NCBI GenBank assembly: GCA_905331475.1 | Contig: CAJNYU010000007.1 | Coordinates: 186,001 to 250,000 of the forward strand | From: Rotaria socialis | Taxonomy: Eukaryota; Rotifera; Eurotatoria; Philodinida; Philodinidae | Direction of reading: 5' to 3' | DNA length: 64,000 nt | In this document: one piece after another, positions 13,501 through 32,726 of the stretch | Position numbering within the stretch: position 1 is the first letter of the stretch | Layout of the letters: each line of letters begins with the position of its first letter | The notes under the pieces: generated by a model | Seen by the model: the letters and a program-made list of their open reading frames with translations, nothing else | Told to the model about the DNA's origin: nothing | Database searches by the model: none | Program-made: the position numbers and the translations under genes

Positions 13501-14709
13501 ATACATATATTCAATACAACAGTAGTTATTCAAAACTTTTAAGGATTACGATTCAATGCAAAGAAAAATAGATGCAACTAACCTGTTTATATTCAATCAA
13601 AAATACGTTGTTTTTGCTCATTGAATAATTGTCTGACAATTCATTTTCTACATAATTTCATTTCAAAATCTTAATTAATAATACCATCGATATGTCTCAT
13701 ATTATAATATTGATACATTTACAGAAAATTTTGATTTTCTTCTATTTTAGCTTACAAATGTACAGTAAATAGAAGCGATAAACAAGAAATTCTCTGTTAT
13801 AAGCAATATAAAATTCAACATAATAACGCCCAAGCAATTGCAAAAGTTCTCGAACAACTTATACCACTTATGCATATTGACCATGAAAATCTAATTAAAT
13901 ATCATGGCATTGCACTTGAACATGATCATATTTTATTTTTTATGGAATACTGTAGTCACGGTACCATAGCACAACTTCTACTTGGCACATCGTCATTGTC
14001 AATATCGCAGACAGATATGCATCGTCCGTCGGCATCATACATCGATATGCACCGTCTATCAATATCTCATGCCGATACACGTCGTACATCATCTGTACTA
14101 AGTTCAATAATAGATACATCATTTATTGATAAAGATATTGTTCCAGCATCAGCTGGATTTTCTTTTTTTAAAGAACCTCTTGTTCAACGTTATCTACGCC
14201 AATTATTATCTGCTTTATCTCGTTTACATGAAAAAGAAATAATTCATCGAGATATACGTAATGTTAATATATTTCTAACAGATTCAACGAAGCAATCAAT
14301 TAAATTAGGTGATATCAATTTTGTTTATGATTTTAAATTTATGAAAAAACAGCCTTTATTACTTGACATGGAAGCTGTGATTAGTAAACGTGAATCAATT
14401 GTTTTTTATGCCCCAGAAACGATAACACAAAATGAAACAACGATTAAATCGGATATTTGGTCTTTAGGTTGTACATTAATTCATATGTTAACTGGTCGTA
14501 TACCATGGAATAATCCAACGACAACATCAAGTGTTTATTATTTTAGAGTTTTGAATTGGATTGCTGATGGCGTTCGTCCACCAATTCCAACTGATTTAAA
14601 ACTATCAAATCACTGTATTCATTTTCTTGAACAATGCTTCCAACACGATCCTACTCGACGACCATCATCACAAGAACTACTTGAACATCCCTTCGTGAAA
14701 CTAGAGTAA
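4526..14709 (+). CDS. MAP3K4/MEKK4-like protein, possibly a pseudokinase
   Basis: MEKK4 is a cytosolic MAP kinase kinase kinase that activates MKK4/MKK3/6 towards p38 and JNK. Nine exons fit without frame break: 4526-5139, 5204-5899, 6551-6825, 7459-7971, 8758-8853, 8911-9405, 10253-10926, 11989-12607 and 13751-14709, giving 1646 residues (human about 1608). The N-terminal body shows the family's LWYELKAYFNG segment, the FQAWLNLHSEINH helix and later FGMDVIRETSF. The C-terminal kinase domain keeps the beta3 Lys (CYKQY), HRD with its Asn (HRDIRNVN), APE and DIWSLGC. However, the glycine loop is SRGQYAT, the catalytic-loop Lys is Arg, and DFG reads DIN. An insert of about 55 residues with short repeats sits before helix E. 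Introns hold a small transposon (11003-11129) and a tRNA-like relic (12744-12816). MEKK4 ancestry is firm; loss of activity is inferred. Confidence 0.88.
8854..8910 (+). other. 57-bp stop-free intron, length a multiple of three (MEKK4-like gene)
   Basis: Donor GTATGA and acceptor TTTAG bound a 57-base intron with no in-frame stop, so retention would add 19 mostly hydrophobic residues without breaking the frame. Removal joins ACT TTT G to AA AAA and restores the conserved helix, so it is taken as an intron. Confidence 0.65.
11003..11129. mobile_element. Short non-autonomous transposon (MITE), hAT-like
   Basis: Terminal GGGGTGTC and GACACCCC enclose 127 bases. Its interior is made of degenerate GTTCC/GGAAC repeats that fold back on themselves. 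TACTAATGC flanks it on both sides (10994-11002 and 11130-11138), a target duplication of 8-9 bp. It lies in a long intron of the MEKK4-like gene (10927-11988). There is no coding capacity. Confidence 0.75.
12744..12816 (-). pseudogene. tRNA-Arg(CCG)-like pseudogene or tRNA-derived fragment
   Basis: On the minus strand the sequence begins GCGCGTT and continues with an intact A box and D arm (TAGCTCAGTGGCTAGAGC). A 5-bp anticodon stem follows (TCTCT/AGAGA) around the loop CTCCGGA, which places anticodon CCG after U33. The T arm is not recognisable: no GGTTCGA box is seen and the 3' acceptor strand does not pair with the 5' strand. The 5' two thirds thus look like a real tRNA and the 3' third is lost or replaced, as in a dead tRNA gene or the head of a SINE. 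It sits inside an intron of the MEKK4-like gene, in antisense. Confidence 0.55.
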
Positions 14710-14950
14710 ATAGACGTTACATGGTATTTTCATGTGTTATTATTATTATTATTATTTGTTTTTCGAGACGAGTTCTTTTTTTTTATTTTTCTTTCTTTTT
14801 TGTATAATTAGGTTGAGAGTAATAAATATTTTTTATGCGTTTTTCTTTTTCATTTCGTTGTGCAAATAGACATTTGTTTTTTCTTGCGTGAATGAAAAAA
14901 ACAAGACGATGAAATATTGACTATTGCCTCATTATATTATATTGCATTCG

Positions 14951-14962
14951 ATCTTTTAGATA
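14951..14962 (+). promoter_or_regulatory. Putative trans-splice acceptor before the CCDC142-like start
   Basis: ATCTTTTAG is followed by ATA and then the ATG at 14963, the same AG-plus-three-bases-plus-ATG layout as the two genes upstream. The role is inferred. Confidence 0.4.
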
Positions 14963-17900
14963 ATGCATAAGTTTTATGCAAATGTTGAGGCCGAAATATT
15001 GGATTTTATTCAGCATTGTCATAGTAAGTACAGAAAAATAACTTGTATAGAACTGAAAGAGAAAGTATTTTAGTTAAACTAAATAAATTTCATAGAAGTA
15101 ATAGTTTCAGGTTGAATTTATTTTCTAAAATTAATCAGTTTCTTTTCTATGAGGCTTTTGTATTTAAAAAAATTAACTTGGAAAAATTTAAAAAAGAAAC
15201 ATTGTACATCTCTGTGAGCTCAGTTGGAAGAATTGAAAATTATAAAACTTATTGAAAAGAAAGTATATTACATAATCTATTCAAGTATACAAGTTTTGCA
15301 TACTGTCGTAAGCAAACTATTTTTAGTATAAAGAATAGGAGTATTCTCATCATGTTCTTCTGAAGAGATTGAGTTTTTCAATAGATCTGTAATGTTTAAT
15401 TTTGTTTTTTCTTCTTACAAACTCAATTTTTTACGATAGACATATTTTTCTTTTATCGTTTGAATGCGTTCTGAAAAAAATATTTTTTTCGTGCATTAGA
15501 ATTTGACATTTGTTCACAGGAATAATTCAGTAAAGGAAACCATACATGAAAACGAATATCAAATTATTGTAGAAATATTATGTTTTCCATAGGATCTTCG
15601 CATAATAGAAATATAGGCATAAATAATATTTCAATATTTCGAATTCTTAAAGAAAAATTTATAGATTGCTCCTTCTCATAAGTAATTATAAAAGAAAAAT
15701 TTATTTCGTCATTTTGATAAACAACACATCGATTTATATTGGCAAATATATTGATGAACCGAAATTCAGATAAATAATTTTTACTATCACTGGTCAAAAT
15801 TCTATTTCTGAAAGATTCAAAAATCCTTTATCGAAGAAAATAATATTTTTTCACAATCAAAAAATATTTATGTAATCACTACTAATTTGAATCAATTAAT
15901 TTATGGTAGCTGATAAGATTGATACCTATGTATTTTTGACATTTTAGACTTGGCAAATACTATGAATATATCGCCAATTCAGTCTTCCATTCCATGTTTA
16001 ACAAGTGCTTCGTTTGACACATTTTCACTTGCCATAGAACATTTAAATATATTTACTAATTTTCTTTCGTCCTACACCTCAGATATGTCCATCGAATATG
16101 ATCAAATAATATCTATTGTTTCCCATTGTTCTGATCTTGTCAATTATGTAAATAATTATCAATATTTATTTGTTGAATATGCCATTGATGATTATCTTTA
16201 TCTTGATGAACAATTTGATTTAATCTACGAAAAAACTCTTGAAATACTTCGTCACATTCATAATTTAACAACGATCAATGCCGAAATTTATTTTCTGGAA
16301 CAAAAACTTCAATTTTATCTTCCATCAGATTATTTAAATCATATTACATCTTCATTATCAAATCGAATTGCTGCGACACTTATTGATCAAACTTCTCAGT
16401 TATTTCTATCATCGTATAGTTCATTATCAAATAATCACGATGAAGATGGTGATAATGAATGTACAATAGCATCTAGTTTACTATTTAGCACATCGCCTAT
16501 ATCAATAAATATTGATAGTAACAATGCAGCAAATAATTCGACTGATAATACTGCTGATTATTCTGACTCATTATTACAATTAGATAAAATAAATATTCGT
16601 ACAACAGCAATAAAACAGTCTCGATTTGTACCATTGTTTCAATTTGATTTCAATGATTTTGATCAAATTGAAAATGATTTAAGTAAGAAATCATTTCAGA
16701 TTAAAGAAATCACTTTGATTTTCTTTGTTTTTTTTTTGCAAAGAAAATTTCGATAGTAAAACTATTTGGATGAAAATTGAACGAGAATTTTTTATGAATA
16801 TTATTTCAATATTGTCAAATCAAAAGTTATCTATTCAAACAATAAATCCTTGGTCAAGTGAGGTATTTTGGACATTAACAATGTATTTAAAATATGCAGA
16901 TATATCTTTTAAATCTGAATTTTTCTTAATTACACAATGGTGTTTATGTTTGCTAACAATTCAAGCTTACAATCGAGATTGGGATTTACGTAAGTTATGC
17001 ATGTATTATGCTATGTGCTATTGAAAGGGTAGGAGAGTCTCTGCTACGACCATAAAAGACTATGAAACTAATGTAAGTGTTTTTGCCCGACTATCCTCAT
17101 AGTGAATTATTTAATATAGAAAACTAAAAGTTTGTTTTATCTTTTAGTTTTAAGTAAAACTGTAGTTAATACAATCATGGCAAACCGTTGGGCAATAGTA
17201 TCGGTATCTGAACATATTCATTTAAGTATTGTTGGTCATTGTCTCAATCAAATGTTTCTTCGTCTCATACGAATTACATCAGTTCTACAATTTATGAAAA
17301 TTCTTTGTGAACAATCATCATATTTAAATGTAAGAAAAAAAAATAAACAAGATTTTGTTTAAAATAGGAAAAGTTCAAATTAATTTACTTTAGACTTTTC
17401 TTTCAAATATAACTTCTTCCAGTATATATCATTTAACGAAACAAATCGAAGGAACATTCCATTTATTAATTATATGGCTAAATCAACATGCAACTGCGTT
17501 CATCAATGGTAATGCACTGGAACGAACATTAGTCATTTGTAAAAGTGATCAAATTGTTTGTATTTCAATCGTTTGATTTTTCTTTTAAAATTTGAGATAT
17601 TTTCTTTTATACTTAGCAATTATCAATAACTGTTAACAATTTATTAGAAGTATTGCAACAAGTAGAAAATTGTGACAAAACAATAAATCTAGTTAATCAT
17701 TTAAATTCCTCGTGTGAAGTATGTGCTAATTACAAGAACTGTATTGAATATCTTGATTTTTTTCTTCTTAGATAATTGTAAATGAAACAATGTCAAAATT
17801 ATATCAACGTATTCAAATAAATACAACGAAATATTTTGATAGTCAATTACCATTAACAACAAATGAATTATGTACAAGTAAGAATTTTATTCAAAAAACG

Positions 17901-19959
17901 ATATTAAATTAGAAAACAGTAAGGAAAATTATTCTGTTTTTATCTTTTAGTTAGTCAAGATAGATCATATATGATTATTGCATGCGATAAAATTCTTAAA
18001 CCAGTTTTAAGTCAATGTGAATGTCTAAATATCGATAAAAAACTTGATATTTATGAACGAATATTTTCATCGTTCATCCAAGCGTGGACATCGATATTAC
18101 GTGATAGAAAATATTGTTTCTCGTAAGAATGTGTCTTTTCAGTTTGTTGAAAATTAAAATTTTATGTTTCTTCTCTTTTTTTAAGCGATGAAATAACAAG
18201 TTTCCTACAAAAAGACTATGAATATTTACAAACATTTCTTTCAATGAATATATCCGACGACAATATAGTTCAATTTTTAAATAGATCATCGTCGATTCAA
18301 GAAATTTCATTTATTATTGAAGTATTACGGAAAGGAGAAAAACATGGATCAGAATCATCTAGTATGAAAATAATAATATTTGTGGGAATAAAGTTAAATA
18401 GATGAGATTCTATTATTACTTGGAGTTATTCGTACAAAGAAGAAAAAATATAGAATCGAATAGATTACTTAAATTTTCCGGATTATCGACATAGGAATAT
18501 ATTAGTTATTCATGCATAAAAACTTTTTTTCCGTTCGCGCCGAAGTTAAAGTTTGTTTTGAAACTCTTTTCGGATCGTAATTGATCATTCTCTATGATAA
18601 TAACATTTAAAATCTATCTAATATCAAATTGCATCTTGTAAAAAGTTCGTCTATAAATTATTAATTTCAAACGACATATTTTTACTTTTAATAAATAGCT
18701 ACATTGTTTTTCTAGTCTAACATCGTTTTCTAGGCAGCTTATTTTCTATTAATTATGCTAAGGCTTTTTAAAGACTCATTAATGCACGCATGATAAATTT
18801 ATCTTTCTTGCGTATCTTTTACTTTTGACGATAGTTGTCGATCATATACAAGCGATACATTATTTTTCACTCGTTATTCATTTCTACATTTAATTTCATC
18901 ATAAAATATTTCTGCTTGTCCTATAAGTTATTATTGTATTTGATAGTTTCTTATGACGCGTGACTTAGGTTTTACCTCAATACTTGAGTTTATGTTTTTC
19001 TAAGTGAATACCGAAATATGCATACTTATGTTATTGAAGACAGATACAATTGAAAAAGAGCTTGATTGACAGGCGTCACCATTGGTTTAGCTTTACATGT
19101 ATATAAGCAACTTGGAAAAAGAAGAGAAACTATTCTATGATACATAATAATTTTTAAAGGGAAAATAATCTGCAAGTTTTAAAAAAATAGCTTTCGTTCA
19201 AAAAATATTCTATAAATGATATACAGCATCAAATCTTAATGATAGTTCATTTGATTCTATAGATAGACTAATGAATTATGAGGCAACTGAACTTTTCTAA
19301 ATAAGCTAAAATTATATCAAAGGAATCGACTTCTAGAAAGATTTGTGAAACACGATCTGAAAGGAGTGTTGAAGTATATAGGGTAGAAATTTGGACCCCC
19401 CCCCCACAGACAGTGACAGAGAAATTAATTAATTAGTTAGCTGGTTAATTAATTAATTAATTTCTCTCTCACTGTCTGTGATGGTGCCTGGATTCTCTGT
19501 CACGCTCTGTGATGACTTCTGAGGTCTCTATCACGATCTGTGCTGGTGCCTGGATTCTCTGTAACGGCCCGTGATGCCCTGTGAAACCTCTCTGTCACAG
19601 TCCGTGATGGCTTCTGAAGTCTGTTTAACGGTCTGCGATGGTGGTCTCAAGAGACTCCACACATCATAATACAGACCATGACAGAGAAGTTCCACAGATT
19701 GTGGTAGACGGGTTCCACAAACGGACCTTTATTGTGTTTCACATTTTAATCCCACAGGAATTGCGCTAACAGCTTTTTATCAACAGAAAGATTTTCTGTT
19801 TGCCCGATGAATTAATTAGTTTTTATTTCCATAGTCTCTAATATTCCAAATCATGACAAATGGTTTAGTTCCAGAAAATCATCTTCATCATTATTTCAAT
19901 GTGTTCAATATTTATGTTGCTGTCAACGACGTAACCGTGTAATGACAGGTTATTCATAG
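14963..19959 (+). CDS. CCDC142: CCDC142-like protein
   Basis: CCDC142 is a conserved animal protein of poorly known function. Ten exons fit in frame: 14963-15023, 15948-16682, 16744-16989, 17148-17329, 17394-17555, 17617-17718, 17772-17877, 17951-18122, 18186-18361 and 19835-19959, giving 688 residues (human about 750). The assignment rests on the C-terminal helices. The segment starting SQDRSYMIIACDKILKPVL, followed by SFIQAWTSILRD and LQKDYEYLQTFL, lines up with the remembered human segment containing VLEPVL, ILGAWLDHIL and LKQDFG. The central NPWSSEVFWTLTMYL also fits. The protein is mostly helical, with an acidic Ser/Asn-rich stretch near residues 180-220 and a Cys-rich tail (YLCCCQRRNR). 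The first exon codes 20 residues and was chosen because its donor restores the frame. The last intron (18362-19834) is long and full of repeats. A profile search should confirm the family. Confidence 0.6.
19398..19700. repeat. Hairpin plus degenerate tandem repeat in the last intron of the CCDC142-like gene
   Basis: A C-tract (about 19398-19407) is followed by an inverted repeat: ACAGACAGTGACAGAGAAAT and its complement flank a TTAA-rich loop (about 19406-19482). Then come several imperfect copies of a roughly 35-base unit containing CTGTCACGGTCTGTGATG and GGTGCCTGGATTCT, up to about 19700. There is no coding potential. Confidence 0.7.
19730..19785. repeat. Dispersed repeat, copy 1 (related to 57768-57815)
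   Basis: A CACATTTTAATCCCACAGG / GCGCTAACAG block is shared, with substitutions, with the stretch at 57768-57815. This suggests one end of a dispersed transposable-element family. Confidence 0.5.
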
Positions 19960-20161
19960 AGAATAAAAAAAAACTTTTTTTCTAAATATACTCTTCACAT
20001 CCTACTCGTATTATGTCAGGTTAATTTGATTTTTTTCCATTCAACTTTTATCTGTGCTATATTTGTTTTAAATAATAAAAAATAAATATATATTCTGTAA
20101 AATGCGTGCAAACACATTATTAATGATAATGAAAGAATAATAAGAAGCCATGAGAAAATTT

Positions 20162-29574
<9,413 letters not shown>

Positions 29575-30303
29575 TGAAAACGATTTCGTGCGGTTACATC
29601 GAAAGTATGAATCAACAGCTGATGCAAATATATATTAGTCCATAAAAGGCAAATTAAAGAGTAACGTTACTTAGTAACCGACATTTTCCAGTTTTCTCCT
29701 GCACAATAGATGTCGTTATGCAGATTCGTTGAGGAAAATAGCACTTCATAATAATAGAAATCATAGAAATTGAATTGATTGATTTATATTGTCTTCTCCA
29801 CGTACATGTATTTTTTAATTTCAATAAATGATCACATATTTATGAGTCATAAAATTAATTTCGAAGTCGAAATTCAAGAATGCATTTGAAATGAAAGTCT
29901 CTTTTTAGGCATCTCATATTTGCAGCACATGAAATATATGACTGACCGATTAAAATCTTTCATCATGTTCTATTGTTCTGACTAATTAATATCAAAGAGT
30001 TTAAGGAAATCTAGCATGTTATATTTTTCAGTGAAGTAAAATGGGTTTTCCGCTGTATTGTCACATTACGACTGTCGTGTAGCGTCATCCTTATTATTAA
30101 AATTAATTGTCTTGAAAATGAAATATATAGATGAATACACCTTCAGATTCAATAAATTTCAATTCTGATTTTTTTTTATGCTAATTTCACTTAAACCAGA
30201 TGTCATTGGCCATAATGTATTTAACAGTATGGTTAGGGAATCCTCTGTTGTTGATTTTTAACATAATTAAAATAAAATCAGATACTATTTCAGATCGATC
30301 AAA
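29575..30303. promoter_or_regulatory. Divergent intergenic region between KATNAL2 and CCT2
   Basis: About 730 bp separate the two start codons, which point away from each other, so both promoters must lie here or be shared. No TATA box or specific site can be assigned with confidence. A TTTCAG acceptor at 30289-30294 suggests a 5' UTR or spliced-leader junction for CCT2. Confidence 0.5.
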
Positions 30304-32726
30304 ATGCGTGGTGATTTAACGGTAAGAAATAAAAATGTGATTAATTTCTTAATTATTTTCGTATTTCTATCTACTTACTAGACAGCACTCAATCCAATTC
30401 CATTATATAAACAAGGTGGCGGCGAAGAAAAAGGTGAAATGGCTAGGCTAGTAAGTATCCAAAAACAAATTGTGAAATAGGATTTAATTGAATGTTTATC
30501 TCTTCAGTCAGCTTTTGCTGGAGCTCTGGCTGTTGGTGATTTAGTCAAAAGTACACTTGGTCCTAAAGGAATGGTAAATAAACTCAATGTAATTTATTCC
30601 GAGTAGAAAACAATGGATGTTCTCCTTAGGATAAAATCCTTCAATGTAATATGAGTGGTGGACCTGATGCTGGTAAATTATTAGTAACAAATGATGGAGC
30701 AACAATTCTATCAAAAATTGGTGTTGATAACCCGGTGGCAAAGGTTCTTGTTGGTATGTTTTCATATTTATCAAAATTATTGGTTGACCATATTTCTATA
30801 GATATTTCAAAAGTTCAAGATGATGAAATTGGTGATGGTACAACATCAGTTGTTGTTTTAGCTAGTGAACTTCTACGAGTATATTTTTTATTTTTCTTTG
30901 TTTTGTATTATCTTAGTTTAAAATTTATAATAATAATAATAATATTAGGAAACAGAAAATTTGATTTCACAAAAAATTCATCCTCAAATAATTATTTCTG
31001 GATGGCGTAAAGCAACACAAGAAGCAGTAAGAAGTTTAGAAACTATTACCAAAAATAATAGGTTTGCGACAAAAGCGTTTTGGACGATTTCATAAACATA
31101 TATGTATATTGGTTTAGTTTAAACGTGGAACAATTTAAAAATGATCTTATGAATATTGCTCGCACTACACTCAGTTCGAAAATTCTACAAGGAAAAAAAG
31201 ATTATTTTGCTAAGTTATGCGTTGATGCTGTGCTTAAATTACACGTAAATTCATTTTTTCTATTTAATCCTAAGTTAAAAATGTTATGTTCAGGGTAAAA
31301 CTGATTTGCAAAGTATTCAAATAATTAAACGTTTAGGAAATAATATGAGTGATTCATATCTTGAAGAAGGTAAATTATCAAAATACAAATAGTAAGAAAT
31401 AAAACTCTATTTTAAAGGTTTCCTTTTGGAAAAACGTATTGGTATAAATATGCCAAAACGTATTGAAAATGCACGTATACTTATTGCTAATACACCAATG
31501 GATACAGATAAAATCAAAATATTTGGTTCACGCGTACGTGTTGACTCAGTAGCTAAAGTTGCCGAATTAGAATTGGCTGAAAAAGAAAAAATGAAAGATA
31601 AAGTTGATAAAATACTTAAACATGACTGTAATGTATTTATAAATCGGTAAGAAGATCAAATACATCAGTGATTGTTAGTTTGATGATTTTTCGGTTTTTA
31701 GTCAATTAATTTATGATTATCCAGATCAATTATTTGCTGAAAAAGGTGTTATGGCAATTGAACATGCTGACTTCGAAGGTGTTGAACGTTTAGCACAAGT
31801 ACTTGGTAAATGAAAACAAGCAAAAAGACATATTTTCCAATTCTCTTTTACTAAAAATGAATTGATTTATTTAGGTGGGGAAATTGTTTCAACATTCGAT
31901 ACACCCGATAAAGCACGATTAGGCAAATGTAAATTGATTGAAGAAATAATGATTGGAGAAGATAAAGTTATTAAATTTTCCGGTTTGACTTTTTCAGTTG
32001 AATAAGAATGATTTATTTACTTGTTCACTCTATGTAGGTGTTGGGCAAGGTGAAGCTTGCACAATTGTATTACGTGGAGCTACACAACAAATACTTGATG
32101 AAGCTGAACGATCGATCCATGATGTTCTCTGTGTTTTATCACAAATGGTTAAAGAACCACGTATTTGTTATGGAGGAGGTTTGTTAAAATTTTGATTTTA
32201 CTTTATAAACAAAACGATAGGAAATTAACTATTGGTTAGGTGCTGCTGAAATGCTAATGGCCAATGCTGTTTCTCAACTGGCCGAAAAAACACCTGGCAA
32301 AGAGTCCATTGCCATTGAATCATTTTCACGTGCACTTCGTCAAGTACTTGAATACAATTTGTATTTGCTTTTTGTAATCAATTTTCTTTTTATAGTTACC
32401 AACAATTATCGCTGATAATGCTGGTTACGATAGTTCAGAATTAGTATCTAATCTTCGTGCTGCTCATGCATCCAATAAGTCAACATTTGGTCTTGGTATG
32501 GACTTCTAATTGATTATTTTTTTGATGAGAAAATATTTCTCTTTTTTGTTCAGATATGGAAAATGGCACTATAGCCGATATGGCTCAACTTGGTATTCTT
32601 GAGTCATTTCATCTTAAAAAACAAGTCGTTATTAGTGCTGCAGAAGCCGCTGAAATGGTATTACGTATTGATAATATTATTCGTGCACCACCAAGACCTC
32701 GCCAACGGGATATGCGTAATCATTGA
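30304..32726 (+). CDS. CCT2: T-complex protein 1 subunit beta (CCT chaperonin)
   Basis: This is a subunit of the cytosolic TRiC/CCT chaperonin that folds actin, tubulin and other proteins with ATP. Fifteen exons fit: 30304-30321, 30382-30450, 30508-30573, 30630-30753, 30802-30878, 30949-31061, 31118-31244, 31294-31369, 31418-31646, 31702-31805, 31875-31982, 32038-32178, 32240-32343, 32396-32495 and 32554-32726. They give 542 residues (human 535). Group II chaperonin marks are clear: [21 protein letters not shown], the ATPase loop [36 protein letters not shown] and [13 protein letters not shown]. The beta-subunit identity comes from [20 protein letters not shown] and [12 protein letters not shown]. 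The C-terminus is RQRDMRNH. All introns are short (48-77 bp). The 48-bp intron 30754-30801 is a multiple of three without a stop. One donor (31062) is a weak GTTTGC. Confidence 0.96.

Noticed and set aside
30541..30774. Minus-strand frame opposite CCT2
   Set aside because: It is a shadow of the CCT2 exon, which is strongly conserved.
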